Source of the DNA: an uncultured Crocinitomix sp.
Lineage (GTDB): Bacteria > Bacteroidota > Bacteroidia > Flavobacteriales_D > Crocinitomicaceae
Direction of reading: 5' to 3'
Assembly: GCA_905478225.1 (NCBI GenBank)
Contig: CAJQHR010000041.1
Coordinates: 1 to 46,052 of the forward strand
DNA: 46,052 nt
In this document: piece by piece, positions 34,508-43,861 of the stretch
Layout of the letters: every line of letters starts with the position of its first letter
Position numbering within the stretch: position 1 is the stretch's first letter
Position numbers and translations under genes: made by a program
Notes under the pieces: model-generated
Seen by the model: only the letters and a program-made list of their open reading frames with translations
Told to the model about the DNA's origin: nothing
The model's database searches: none

Positions 34508-35908
34508 TTACATATTCATAAATCCAATTGGAGGTGTATCGGTTGATAATCCCCCTAAGTCGTGGAAATTAACAAGATTAGGGAAGATCGTGCCTAAATC
34601 TCCAGGTTCAACGCCGTACCATAAAGCTAACTCAGCGAACATGGAATCCACGGCAGTAGTTGGCACCATAATTCCTCCGTTTAAATAATTTGGCCCATCA
34701 ATTTGAAGGGTAGGGTATGTTCCGTAAATTTGATTCCCGTTTACGTTTCCGCCCATTACAATTGAGTTACCACCCCATCCGTGATCACTACCGTTTCCGT
34801 TTGAGAGTAATTTTCGAGCAAACTCTGATCCTACAAATGTGGTCACATCATCAAAAACGCTTAATTCATTTAAAACATCTTTAAATTCAACTAGTGCATT
34901 GTTTACTACGCTCAGTTTTTCCGCTTGCTCAGTAATTAACGCATCATGATGGTCCCATCCGCCGTAACGAACAAAAAAGATTTGACGTTCAAACCCTAGT
35001 GCTTCTCTCGCAGCAATTGTTTTTGCAATGACCTTTAGTTCTTGCGAAAGTCGATCTGCTGAAAACACAGTCGTAAATTCTGGGACTAGATCCAAAGCCT
35101 CTTTGAACTCAGCGCCAGCCTCAATTGACCCGTGCAGTACATTGGCATAGGTGTTTTGAAATGGATCGCCAAAATTATAATTCAAAATGCTGTCAACAGC
35201 CGCACGTCGATCTTGATTGTGGCCCCAATCTGCATAATAATTTATCGGTAATGTTGGGCCATTATTATTCATTGAAAACGGCGTTGTATTTAATCCGTTT
35301 TGAAAAATATTTGTTCCAGATAAGGAAACGTTCATTGATATTTTGTCATTCGTATTGGTCGATCCTAATAAATCTGCCATATAGCCTCCCCAACCTTTAG
35401 TCACGCGCTCATGTGCTCGGGCAGATTGCCAATGTTTGTATTGATCGAGATGCGAAAAAAGACCAATTGGAATTTGCGCATCTCCGCTGTAGTAGCTCTC
35501 GACTGTAGTGGGTTCAACTAACGTTCCAATATTTGACATAAAGGCCAAATCGCCGTCGTTAAACATGTCGCGAACGTCTGGTAAATTGGGGTTTAACCCA
35601 TAGTCACCTGAGCCAATTGATAAAAGGTCTGCTTGGTCTAATGATAGGTTTGATCGTGTGTCAAAATAATGCCCATACTCGGTTGGTGTGTTCGGAACAA
35701 GCATATTGTACGAATCATTTCCACCATGCAGAAAAACACATACAATGGCTTTATAGTTGCCAAATGGCGGAGGGGGAGGTGAACTCATGATTGAGTTCAT
35801 GCTTTTGAATTTAGCCAATGAAGACAAGGGGGATGCAAAGCCTAAGGCAGAGGCAACACTTAATTGTCTTAAGAACTTTCTTCTTGATTCTTCAAAATTA
35901 TTATCCAT
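34508..35908 (-). CDS. DUF1501 protein with twin-arginine signal
   Basis: Protein of 466 residues with an N-terminal twin-arginine motif (S8-R-R-K-F-L13) followed by a hydrophobic segment, so folded export through Tat is likely. The body matches DUF1501, an alkaline phosphatase/sulfatase-related family of unknown function: AIVCVFLHGGNDSYNMLVP, then GGWDHHDA and SEFARKLLSNGNGSDHGWGG near the C-terminal third, with His and Asp that could bind metal. The gene sits 13 bp downstream of the DUF1800 gene. These two families are commonly paired in bacteria, so they are thought to act together. Confidence 0.88.
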   Translation of the reverse strand: MDNNFEESRRKFLRQLSVASALGFASPLSSLAKFKSMNSIMSSPPPPPFGNYKAIVCVFLHGGNDSYNMLVPNTPTEYGHYFDTRSNLSLDQADLLSIGSGDYGLNPNLPDVRDMFNDGDLAFMSNIGTLVEPTTVESYYSGDAQIPIGLFSHLDQYKHWQSARAHERVTKGWGGYMADLLGSTNTNDKISMNVSLSGTNIFQNGLNTTPFSMNNNGPTLPINYYADWGHNQDRRAAVDSILNYNFGDPFQNTYANVLHGSIEAGAEFKEALDLVPEFTTVFSADRLSQELKVIAKTIAAREALGFERQIFFVRYGGWDHHDALITEQAEKLSVVNNALVEFKDVLNELSVFDDVTTFVGSEFARKLLSNGNGSDHGWGGNSIVMGGNVNGNQIYGTYPTLQIDGPNYLNGGIMVPTTAVDSMFAELALWYGVEPGDLGTIFPNLVNFHDLGGLSTDTPPIGFMNM

Positions 35909-35921
35909 AAATTAAGTGTGC

Positions 35922-37727
35922 TTATTTTAAAATATTGTAATCTGGGCTGATTAAGATTAAGTAACTAGCCAATTGAATTCGTTCCGCTAACCCAATAACC
36001 GTGGGAGGATATTCGAGTAAAGTTTCTTTTATAATCCCCCTGGTTCTTTCACTTAACTGACCATGGCAAAGGAATAAGTCTAATTGATCGAGCAAAGCGT
36101 CAGCATCTTTGGCGTATTCATAAAGTCGCGACATATTTGTGCTCACCACATTGTCATTTTCCTCAGGTACGTCACTAGTTGAGCAAGCCAATAAATATTC
36201 ATACTCTACCCAATAATACACCCAATTGCAATAATTAATACCCGTTCTTGAATTATGAATTTCAAATACAGGAGCTACTAATCCAGCTTCAGAAATTTCT
36301 CCGTTCGGGCTATAGCCGGGACTGAAAAAATTGAAAACGGTAGGAGAATGTAAAGGATGTTGATCCACGTCATTATTATAACTATAAGAAAGGTTCCAAA
36401 AACGATCTTCGTAAGGTGAAAATCCACCAAAATGGCGAGCTACTGTCGTATAGCGGAGGATGGGTTCTCGTAATTTACCTTGTGAGGCGTCACTGATCCA
36501 TTCGCATGATCTGGCTTCGGAGTGAAGTAAGATTGATTTTAGTACCGCTTTTAAATCGCCTCGTACACCTGCACCGTTGTCTGCAAATATTGCAGAAATA
36601 TCAGCTACATATTCTGGAGTTGGATTCGATTTAACGAAATGTTGAATTAGTCTTTTGGAAACAAAGGGTGCGACATTTTGATGATTGAACAAGTGATCTA
36701 AAGCATCAGAAACATCTTCATCACCCGTTTGTCCTTCTGGAATGGTATAGCCATTAAGTAAATGTTTTTCGCCTGGTTCGTGCCATTCATCCCACATTTT
36801 CATGGGGATTGTTACATCAGCAATGTAAATGCTATTCGCGAATGTGGCTTCACTTGTATCAATTCTCCCTCCAATTCCGAAACCAGTGAAAACTTTGGCA
36901 AATTCCTTAATGTCTTCATTGTTATAGGTTGGAATGGGGTTGCCATCCGTGTCCAACTGATAGGTTCCGTCTTGATTCAGTTCATAAAGTCCAATGCTGA
37001 AAAGTTGCATAATTTCACGAGCATAATTTTCATCTGGATTCGTGTTGTTTACCGTGTCTGTTTTCGCATTTCGCAAATGGCTGAGATAAGTGCCCATGGC
37101 AACGTTTCTAGACACGTCATCCATAATGTCTCTATAGTTCCCGAATGAATTTTCAATGAGGATATCATAATATACGCCAAGCGCCTCTCCATAACTGGCC
37201 AGGGTTGATTCAGCAGAAATAACTAGAATTTCGCTTAAGGCATAAGCCATTCTTTGTCGAAATAAATCTTCTCCTTTAATTGTGTTTTCCCACCAAGCAT
37301 AATCAAGATGTACCCAATTTGGTCGAGTAGTAAAATCCAACGAATCTCCACCTTCAGCCAAGAAAGTTTCGAAAGTAGTTTGAAAAATTTCGTTGATAGC
37401 AGGAGTTAGATAGTTGGCCTGAATAGCGAATTGTTCATCCATCCATTTTTCAATGCCAATTTCCGCTACATATTCGGTCAAAGGCGGGTCTGCTCCAAAA
37501 GTAGCTTGTGAGAGGAAACGAACAGCTTCCATTTGTTTGGCTTCCAACCCAGCGCCGTTAATGGTTTTGTCGCCGGTAGCGGTATATGTGCCATCATATA
37601 GTTTGGCATCACTACTGGAGCTAACAGTAACGCCTTGCGAATGGCCACCACCAATATATTGTTGTTCTTGATTGAAGGCTGACTGACATAAAATAAATGT
37701 CGCAGCGAAAAGTAGTTTTTTAACCAT
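35922..37727 (-). CDS. DUF1800 protein
   Basis: Secreted protein of 601 residues of unknown function. The ATG at 37727 is preferred to the one 24 bases upstream because it starts the signal peptide MVKKLLFAATFILCQSAFN directly. Family features are RFLSQATFGADPPLTEYVAEIG with IEKWMDEQF, the helical RQRMAYALSEILVIS segment, and NYAREIMQLFSIGLYELNQDGTY. The C-terminal half ends with LLEYPPTVIGLAERIQLASYLILISPDYNI, which resembles the usual DUF1800 terminus. First gene of the DUF1800-DUF1501-discoidin operon. No T9SS tail. The promoter is not obvious. Confidence 0.87.
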   Translation of the reverse strand: MVKKLLFAATFILCQSAFNQEQQYIGGGHSQGVTVSSSSDAKLYDGTYTATGDKTINGAGLEAKQMEAVRFLSQATFGADPPLTEYVAEIGIEKWMDEQFAIQANYLTPAINEIFQTTFETFLAEGGDSLDFTTRPNWVHLDYAWWENTIKGEDLFRQRMAYALSEILVISAESTLASYGEALGVYYDILIENSFGNYRDIMDDVSRNVAMGTYLSHLRNAKTDTVNNTNPDENYAREIMQLFSIGLYELNQDGTYQLDTDGNPIPTYNNEDIKEFAKVFTGFGIGGRIDTSEATFANSIYIADVTIPMKMWDEWHEPGEKHLLNGYTIPEGQTGDEDVSDALDHLFNHQNVAPFVSKRLIQHFVKSNPTPEYVADISAIFADNGAGVRGDLKAVLKSILLHSEARSCEWISDASQGKLREPILRYTTVARHFGGFSPYEDRFWNLSYSYNNDVDQHPLHSPTVFNFFSPGYSPNGEISEAGLVAPVFEIHNSRTGINYCNWVYYWVEYEYLLACSTSDVPEENDNVVSTNMSRLYEYAKDADALLDQLDLFLCHGQLSERTRGIIKETLLEYPPTVIGLAERIQLASYLILISPDYNILK

Positions 37728-37942
37728 ATTTAAAGCCCTTCGAGTATTCACCCCAATTTACAAAAAAATAGCTTAGGGTGTTTTGATTGCTATACTTTTT
37801 TTCAATCAAACTGGTGGTAATTCGGTTAAATCATTGGTTCTAAATCGATTTAGCAATATGCTGATTAATGTCATGTTTTTTATGTTCAAACTCACCAAAA
37901 AATGAACCTAATTTGGAGATATTTGAAGTGTAATTAAGAGAT

Positions 37943-38707
37943 ATGCTAACAGAAAAAGATTTAACAACGATCACTGATCGCAAAGCCATGATAAAAAAGT
38001 CGAAATCGCGAGGGCTTAAAATGAATAAGCAGATTTGGAATTTGTCCTACGAGGCACAATTGAAAGATTTGCAAGCTGAATTGGTGAATTTGCAGCAATG
38101 GATTGCGAAGAACAAAAAAAGAGTCGCCGTTATACTCGAAGGTAGATATGCCGCCGGAAAAAGGGGGTCTATTAAGCGATTTTTCGAACATCTTAATCCT
38201 AGATCAATGCGGGTTGTTGCGCTTACAAAGCCAACTGACGTTGAGAAAGGGCAATGGTATTTTAGAAGATACATTAAGGAGCTTCCAAACCCAGGTGAAA
38301 TTGTATTCTTTGATAGAAGTTGGCACAATAGGGCGGTTTTTGAGCCTGCAATGGGATTTTATACCATTGATCAGTACAATAATTTCATGCGTCACATTAA
38401 TCCATTTGAGAAAATGATTACAGAGTCTGGAATTACGCTGATAAAACTTTATTTCTCTATTACAAAACAAGAACAAGCGAAACGATTTAAGGAAATTGCC
38501 GAAAGTCCGCTTAAAAAATGGAAAATTACCCCGGTTGATTTAAAGGCACAGGAACTTTGGAACGGTTATACCAAGTATAAAAAAGCAATGTTTCGTAAAA
38601 CAAATACGAAAAATGCCCCTTGGAAAGTGATTGATGCCAACTGCAAAACAACGGCAAGAATTGAGGCAATCGAACATATTTTAGAATGTACAAAAGAAGA
38701 TGTTTGA
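37943..38707 (+). CDS. ppk2: polyphosphate kinase 2 family protein with altered catalytic motifs
   Basis: PPK2 enzymes transfer phosphate between polyphosphate and nucleotides. The 254 residues align over the whole single-domain family (ERPEHLNPRSMRVVAL-like core, QWYFRRYIKELPNPGEIVFFDRSW, and the C-terminal FSITKQEQAKRFKE and APWKVIDANCK). The Walker A box, normally GRDAAGKGG, is here G67-R-Y69-A-A-G-K73-R74-G, so the conserved Asp is Tyr and a Gly is Arg. The Walker B region DRSWYNR reads D124-RSW-H128-NR. Each change is one base from the usual codon. The protein is therefore full-length but possibly inactive or altered in specificity. It ends one base before the convergent M42 peptidase gene. 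Confidence 0.8.
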   Translation: MLTEKDLTTITDRKAMIKKSKSRGLKMNKQIWNLSYEAQLKDLQAELVNLQQWIAKNKKRVAVILEGRYAAGKRGSIKRFFEHLNPRSMRVVALTKPTDVEKGQWYFRRYIKELPNPGEIVFFDRSWHNRAVFEPAMGFYTIDQYNNFMRHINPFEKMITESGITLIKLYFSITKQEQAKRFKEIAESPLKKWKITPVDLKAQELWNGYTKYKKAMFRKTNTKNAPWKVIDANCKTTARIEAIEHILECTKEDV

Positions 38708-38708
38708 C

Positions 38709-39632
38709 CTATAATTCCGTCATTAAGACTTTGTAAAGCGACACCATTGCGGCGAGATCATATTTATGCACAGTTTCGTCGGGAGAGTGAACATTATCTT
38801 CTGGCGCACCAATAAAACACCAATCGAAAGGGAGGTCGCTTTTTTGCAAAGCCGTACCATCACTGCCACCTGCGCTTTCAACTTCGAGCTGAAAGGCAAT
38901 GTGGTTTTTTTGAGCAATTTCAATAATCCGGTTTAAATATGAACGCCGCGGTATTCCTATGTCGCGCATGGAAATAGCTACGCCTTTGCCATGGGTTACG
39001 CCGTCTGTCACCCAAGTGATGTCAGCAATTAGTGCTTGTCGAATTTGATAGTGATCATACAAATAGCGACCTAAAAAGCCAACAGATCCGCCACCGTGTT
39101 CCTCATAGGTTGAGAAAACTATGGCGCCATTTTCTAATGTACTAGCCACTTCAAGCGCTACCCAAACACCGAGTCTATTGTCCATGTAGGGTGATTTTAT
39201 AAAATCTTCCGTTTGTCTGAAGTTGGGCTTAAATGTAAGGTTGGTTCCGCGGTCAATCGTCCGATCGCTCACGCATTGTAAAAAATTGGTTCCGTTTTCT
39301 TGCTCAATGATCATGAGTTCTGTTTCAATTTCTCCTTGGCTGTCTGATCCCACTAACTCCATTCCATCAATTGTGCGTGGACCACCAATTTTTATCAGGT
39401 TATTATTATAGCCAACAGTAAAACCAATTGAATCGATATGTGCAAAAATGGCGGTTGTCGGTTTTCCAAAAACAAGAATAATGGCATCTTGAAATCCATC
39501 CCCACATAGAATAGTGGGTTGTACTTTATAATTCGGTAATTCACTTTTGATCTGGTCTAAAATGAATCGGGTTACTTTGCTTTCGTCTCCGCTTGCGCCT
39601 CTAACGGCTATTAATTGTTCCAATAACTGCAT
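38709..39632 (-). CDS. M42-family metallopeptidase (glutamyl aminopeptidase/endoglucanase-like)
   Basis: Cytoplasmic zinc peptidase of 307 residues. Expected metal and catalytic residues are present in order: H65-x-D67 (FAHIDSIGF), D151 (MDNRLGV), E177-E178 (TYEEHG, the general base and a zinc ligand), an Asp in the ADITWVTDG segment (204-211), and H282 (APEDNVHSP). It is at the short end of the family range (usually about 340-360), mainly from a reduced PA-like insertion domain. Start MQLLEQL is unambiguous. It is followed by the YigZ gene upstream in the same direction with a 17-bp gap, so they may be co-transcribed. Confidence 0.82.
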   Translation of the reverse strand: MQLLEQLIAVRGASGDESKVTRFILDQIKSELPNYKVQPTILCGDGFQDAIILVFGKPTTAIFAHIDSIGFTVGYNNNLIKIGGPRTIDGMELVGSDSQGEIETELMIIEQENGTNFLQCVSDRTIDRGTNLTFKPNFRQTEDFIKSPYMDNRLGVWVALEVASTLENGAIVFSTYEEHGGGSVGFLGRYLYDHYQIRQALIADITWVTDGVTHGKGVAISMRDIGIPRRSYLNRIIEIAQKNHIAFQLEVESAGGSDGTALQKSDLPFDWCFIGAPEDNVHSPDETVHKYDLAAMVSLYKVLMTEL

Positions 39633-39649
39633 ATAAATGTCTGTGTTTT

Positions 39650-40270
39650 TTAACTTGTTTTAATGTGTTTAATTTGCACGTTTGGGTAGGGTTCAAAACT
39701 GGTGTAAACGTTGTCCAAATTTGATCTTTTAACATGGAAGCTAATCGTGGGATGGTTGTGTTCAAATCCTTGATTTACGATCTGTCCTTTTAGTTTATTC
39801 AGCACGCTCATCACGTTTCCAGTATCTTGCTGATCGTGTGTGATTAGAAAGTGAGCGCTAATAAATCGTGTTTTTAAATTAGCTTGTTCCAGCGACTCCT
39901 TAGCGGCAGATTTATAGGCCATAATTAAACCGCCAACACCCAAATTCGTTCCGCCGTAATAGCGAACAACTGCAATGAGTATATTTGTAACCTCAAAGGA
40001 GAGGATTTGTCCAAAAATTGGTTTGCCTGCAGAGTTGTTTGGCTCGCCATCATCTGAGTAGCGATCCGTATAGTTTTCGGCACCGAACCGCCAAGCAAAG
40101 CATACATGGCAAGCTTGGTGATGCTCTTTTCTAAACCGGTCAATGTGATTTTTAGCGTCTGCTTTATTGGTACACGGAATGGCGAAGGCTAAAAACTTAG
40201 AGCCTTTATCTTTATAAAACCCTTCGCTAGTTTGGTCTAATATTAAATATGCATCTTTATCAGAAGTCAC
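39650..40270 (-). CDS. YigZ/IMPACT family protein
   Basis: Protein of 206 residues with an N-terminal UPF0029/Impact domain containing GSKFLAFAIP, the ACHVCFAWRFG segment and the signature YSDDGEPNNSAGKPIFGQI and VVRYYGGTNLGVGGL. A C-terminal DUF1949-like region follows, shorter than average. Members resemble ribosomal domain IV of elongation factors and human IMPACT, but the bacterial role is not established. Cytoplasmic. Located 17 bp upstream of the M42 peptidase gene. Confidence 0.85.
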   Translation of the reverse strand: MTSDKDAYLILDQTSEGFYKDKGSKFLAFAIPCTNKADAKNHIDRFRKEHHQACHVCFAWRFGAENYTDRYSDDGEPNNSAGKPIFGQILSFEVTNILIAVVRYYGGTNLGVGGLIMAYKSAAKESLEQANLKTRFISAHFLITHDQQDTGNVMSVLNKLKGQIVNQGFEHNHPTISFHVKRSNLDNVYTSFEPYPNVQIKHIKTS

Positions 40271-40290
40271 GGCGCTAAGATAATGGTAAT

Positions 40291-41832
40291 TTATTTCATT
40301 AATCGCGCCTTGGCGATAACAATTTCTTGAATGGCTTTGCCGTCAATTTTACATTCTAACCAAGAAATAATATCGAGGTAGAGGAAAGATCTTTTTTCAA
40401 AGGGATGATCTTCCAATTGTTTTAGTTTGCCATGTAGTAATTGAAATGCGTCTTTCAATTCATGTGGGTAAATGGTGCTTAAACTTCTAATAAATACTAT
40501 AATTTCTGCTTGGACGAGGTGCATATCATCCATTTTTAATAAAAACTTAAACGTATTTCGGATCAAGGCTTCAATTTGCTCGTCTTTACCGAGTTCATAA
40601 TGCGAGATAAGGCTTAGAATTCGGGCATAACACATCAAATCTTGGCGCATTCCTAGTTCTTTGTTCTCTACAATTTTATCTAAATATTTGATACAATTCT
40701 CATGGTCGTCAGCTCCAAAATGCATGCAGGCAAATTTGTAGTAAAAAAGCATAATATGGTGGGCGTCAATTTTTAATTCATAATAATTTAAATGAGCCTC
40801 AATTTCAGTAATAATTTCAATTCCAGCAGAGTAGGTGCCGTTTAGAAAGTGCAAATTTAGTTCATTATAGCGCAAATAGAGGAATCGCAATAGTTTCGTA
40901 TTGCCGTTATGCTTAAAATTATCTTGCGCCAGTGCGTTTTTAAACGTGTGAAGTACCTGCTTAAATTTTGATGCGTAACGCAGGTAAAAAAGGGAATCAA
41001 GCAAATAGTTATTTCCTTTTAAAAAGAACACGGGGTAGGTTTGGATCATTTTTGGATTTGAAACAAAAAGGTCCGTCCATTTATAGGCATTTTTAAAGCT
41101 TCCTTTAAAGTCTTGAATGATAAAACTGTACCACATTTGCGCCATGTAGAGATAGAGTTTTTCTTTAAATCCCAGTTGAGAAAGATCAAACGGGGGAATA
41201 TGATAGAAAAAGTAAGTTTTTGTCCGTTCGTAATCATCTTCGTTTTTAGCATAGCCATTCTTTAACAAAAAACTGTAAAGTTGGAGCGATAAGTTGGACA
41301 ACTTACTGGCTAAAACGTTTTTGATTCCTAATTCCTTCGTGAGTATTGCTAAATTGTCTGCTCTTGAGCTTAGACTGCGCGTAATGTATTGCGTTTCAAT
41401 TATTTTTTCGAATTCTACAATTTCAAAAGCGATATTATTCTCCTGGCTTTCTAAGGCCATATTTTTTGCTTTTTCCAATACTTTTAAACTTTGTTGATAA
41501 AGTCCTTTGTTGTAGAGGATGGTTGCAAAATCGAGCTGTTCGCGAATTATAATTTGTGTGGTTTGTTGTTGCGGTGTCAGCCTCAGGCTTACCAGAATTT
41601 GACGATAAAGGTTGGCTTTAGTGTTTGACAGCTGCATTTTTTTAATTGGAGTCTTTTTGATTATTGCAGCTTCATCATACACTTTCATCTTATCCAATAA
41701 ATTGAAAAGTGCCATAAAGTTGGCATTGGAATTCCCGTCTAAACGCCCAGAAAAGAGCTTGAATTGCCTCTTTTCCGACTTGGTTAAAGACCGAATAAGT
41801 ATGAATAAATTATTTTTTTGATCAATAGCCAT
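40291..41832 (-). CDS. conserved Bacteroidota protein of unknown function, TPR-like
   Basis: Protein of 513 residues, no signal peptide. The N-terminus (LFILIRSLTKSEKRQFKLF) resembles the conserved opening of a family of hypothetical Bacteroidota proteins I have seen before. The rest is almost entirely helical, with repeated helix pairs of about 35-40 residues rich in Leu, Tyr and Phe, as in TPR or related solenoids (for example GLYQQSLKVLEKAKNMALES). No catalytic motif was found. The gene ends 20 bp upstream of the YigZ gene, so the order unknown-YigZ-M42 may be one transcript. Function cannot be assigned; a scaffold role is only inference. Confidence 0.68.
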   Translation of the reverse strand: MAIDQKNNLFILIRSLTKSEKRQFKLFSGRLDGNSNANFMALFNLLDKMKVYDEAAIIKKTPIKKMQLSNTKANLYRQILVSLRLTPQQQTTQIIIREQLDFATILYNKGLYQQSLKVLEKAKNMALESQENNIAFEIVEFEKIIETQYITRSLSSRADNLAILTKELGIKNVLASKLSNLSLQLYSFLLKNGYAKNEDDYERTKTYFFYHIPPFDLSQLGFKEKLYLYMAQMWYSFIIQDFKGSFKNAYKWTDLFVSNPKMIQTYPVFFLKGNNYLLDSLFYLRYASKFKQVLHTFKNALAQDNFKHNGNTKLLRFLYLRYNELNLHFLNGTYSAGIEIITEIEAHLNYYELKIDAHHIMLFYYKFACMHFGADDHENCIKYLDKIVENKELGMRQDLMCYARILSLISHYELGKDEQIEALIRNTFKFLLKMDDMHLVQAEIIVFIRSLSTIYPHELKDAFQLLHGKLKQLEDHPFEKRSFLYLDIISWLECKIDGKAIQEIVIAKARLMK

Positions 41833-42095
41833 TTATCACTTTTCAAATGAACACATGGGTCAAATGTTGCAAATAAAATTCGATATTTGGACAGAATAAT
41901 TCAAAAACTAATGATCCAAGCATTAAAACATAAGCAATAGATGATGTAAACACGGTTCGAACTATTTTTTTGTTGTTGGGAATTGTATATATAGTTGTCA
42001 TTAAGTCCGTTTAAATAAAAGGTTTTATTAGATGTTTATTTCGTTGGGCATTGTAGTATATTTAGAATAGAGTCGTGCAATCGAAAATGCAATAC

Positions 42096-42103
42096 TATCT
42101 TTG
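42096..42103 (+). promoter_or_regulatory. -7 box of the small unknown gene
   Basis: TATCTTTG fits TANNTTTG and lies 23 bases upstream of the ATG at 42127. No TTG at -33 spacing. Confidence 0.38.
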
Positions 42104-42126
42104 TTTTGAATAAAAAATGAACAATT

Positions 42127-42384
42127 ATGAAGGTTAAATTAGGAGTTTTTGCAGAGGGACAAATGTCCAATGAGATGTTGAATGAGGCGAAGCAAATGTT
42201 AAAGGATATGGCCTTAAAATATAAATGTCGTTTTGAACTCAAAAGTGAAACAAACACTGAAGAGAAAAAATCATCCATGAGTGGATATGCCAAATCAAAA
42301 TTTAAGTCAAAATTCAGCGACAAAACTGGATCAAATAACGGAGATTTTTATTTGAGCTTTGGTGGCGAAATTGAAATGGAATAA
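42127..42384 (+). CDS. small protein of unknown function
   Basis: Protein of 85 residues: an N-terminal beta strand (MKVKLGVFAEG), a helix rich in Met and Lys (NEMLNEAKQMLKDMALKYK), a charged, Ser/Lys-rich middle and a final strand-like tail (DFYLSFGGEIEME). No signal peptide or membrane segment. I recognise no family. A promoter-like box and a clean start codon support it as a real gene in a 700-base gap. Confidence 0.5.
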   Translation: MKVKLGVFAEGQMSNEMLNEAKQMLKDMALKYKCRFELKSETNTEEKKSSMSGYAKSKFKSKFSDKTGSNNGDFYLSFGGEIEME

Positions 42385-42444
42385 AGCACACGTGTAAACT
42401 TCTTTTTACTGAGGAATTAATTTAACATTTTGAAATTAATTCTT

Positions 42445-42452
42445 TAAATTTG
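42445..42452 (+). promoter_or_regulatory. -7 box upstream of rocD
   Basis: TAAATTTG fits TANNTTTG; the ATG is 116 bases downstream, which would leave a leader of about 110 bases. No -33 TTG at normal spacing. Confidence 0.3.
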
Positions 42453-42568
42453 TTCTGGATGATTTCTCTCCCCAAGCAAATACTAATTCTATTGGCTTTG
42501 CTGAATGAGGAAAGGATGGGTCTCTCCGTGACGAGCCTATTTTATTAATCATTTAAAATCATTAAAAA

Positions 42569-43840
42569 ATGGAAACAGTTCAAAAATTATCATCTGAAGA
42601 ATTAATTCAGTTGGAAGATAAGCATGGTGCGCAAAATTATCACCCATTACCTGTAGTACTTAAACGTGGAGAAGGAGTTCATGTTTGGGATGTAGAGGGG
42701 AAACAATATTACGATTTCTTGTCTGCTTATTCGGCAGTTAATCAAGGTCATTGTCATCCAAAAATTGTGGATGCCATGATGGAACAATCAAAAACACTTA
42801 CGTTAACGTCACGTGCTTTCCACAATGATGTTTTAGGAGTTTACGAAAAATATGTAACTGATTATTTTGGGTTTGACAAAGTCTTACCAATGAATACTGG
42901 AGCGGAAGCTGTCGAAACAGCAATTAAATTGTGCAGAAAGTGGGCTTACGAAGTAAAGGGTATTGAAGAAAATAAAGCAAAAATAATTGTTTGCGAAAAC
43001 AATTTCCACGGGAGAACAACAACTATTATATCATTTTCAAATGATGAAGATGCAAGAAGAAACTTTGGGCCATATACGGCTGGATTTGTAAAGATACCTT
43101 ATAACGATATTGATGCATTGGAAGAAGCATTGGCTCAAGATGATATTGCTGGTTTTCTAGTAGAACCAATTCAGGGAGAAGCTGGAGTTTTTGTACCAGA
43201 TGAGGGTTATTTGACAGAGGCTAAAGCATTATGTGAAGCAAGTGGTGTGCTTTTCATTGCGGATGAAGTGCAAACAGGTATTGCAAGAACCGGCAGTTTG
43301 TTGGCTGTTTGTGGAAATTGCACCTGCCAAAATGGATGTGAAAAGCAAAGCACATATAATGCACCGGACATTTTGATTTTAGGTAAGGCCCTTTCGGGAG
43401 GAGCGTATCCAGTTTCTGCTGTATTAGCAAATAATGAAATAATGAATGTCATAAAACCTGGTCAGCATGGATCTACATTCGGAGGAAACCCTGTTGCTGC
43501 GAAAGTAGCAATTGCAGCCTTAGATGTTGTGCAGGATGAAAAACTTGCTGTAAAAGCCAGAGAATTAGGAAACCTATTTAGAGCGGAAGTTCAAAAGCTT
43601 GTGAACAAGTACGACCTACTAAATTTGGTAAGAGGAAAAGGCTTGTTGAACGCCATGGTTATTAATGACACTGAGGATAGCTCTACCGCATGGGATATTT
43701 GCATGAAATTACGTGATAATGGTATGCTTGCTAAACCAACCCATGGTAATATTATTCGTTTTGCGCCTCCATTAGTCATGACGACAGAGCAATTATTGGA
43801 TTGTGTTTCAATTATTGATAAAACCTTAGCTGAGTTTTAG
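42569..43840 (+). CDS. rocD: ornithine aminotransferase with a cysteine-rich insert
   Basis: PLP-dependent class III aminotransferase that converts ornithine and an oxo-acid to glutamate semialdehyde and an amino acid (arginine/ornithine catabolism); cytoplasmic. The 423 residues carry MNTGAEAVETAIKLCRKW (phosphate-binding), NNFHGRTT, the Asp of ADEVQTG (D232) that binds the PLP ring nitrogen, and the Schiff-base Lys K273 in LGKALSGG. Between them is an insert CGNCTCQNGC (C248, C251, C253, C257) that is absent from the textbook enzyme, where ACDHE-like sequence occupies the same loop. The rest of the protein is of normal length. A terminator follows 20 bases after the stop. Confidence 0.92.
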   Translation: METVQKLSSEELIQLEDKHGAQNYHPLPVVLKRGEGVHVWDVEGKQYYDFLSAYSAVNQGHCHPKIVDAMMEQSKTLTLTSRAFHNDVLGVYEKYVTDYFGFDKVLPMNTGAEAVETAIKLCRKWAYEVKGIEENKAKIIVCENNFHGRTTTIISFSNDEDARRNFGPYTAGFVKIPYNDIDALEEALAQDDIAGFLVEPIQGEAGVFVPDEGYLTEAKALCEASGVLFIADEVQTGIARTGSLLAVCGNCTCQNGCEKQSTYNAPDILILGKALSGGAYPVSAVLANNEIMNVIKPGQHGSTFGGNPVAAKVAIAALDVVQDEKLAVKARELGNLFRAEVQKLVNKYDLLNLVRGKGLLNAMVINDTEDSSTAWDICMKLRDNGMLAKPTHGNIIRFAPPLVMTTEQLLDCVSIIDKTLAEF

Positions 43841-43861
43841 GCGAACTACATAGATTTATTG

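Noticed and set aside
38103-38417. Overlapping 104-codon frame within the PPK2-like gene
   Set aside because: Out-of-frame shadow of a conserved enzyme with no independent support.
42036-42323. 95-codon minus-strand frame over the small gene at 42127
   Set aside because: Antisense overlap, Phe/Ser-rich as expected for the reverse of a Lys-rich gene; the plus-strand frame has a start and a promoter box.
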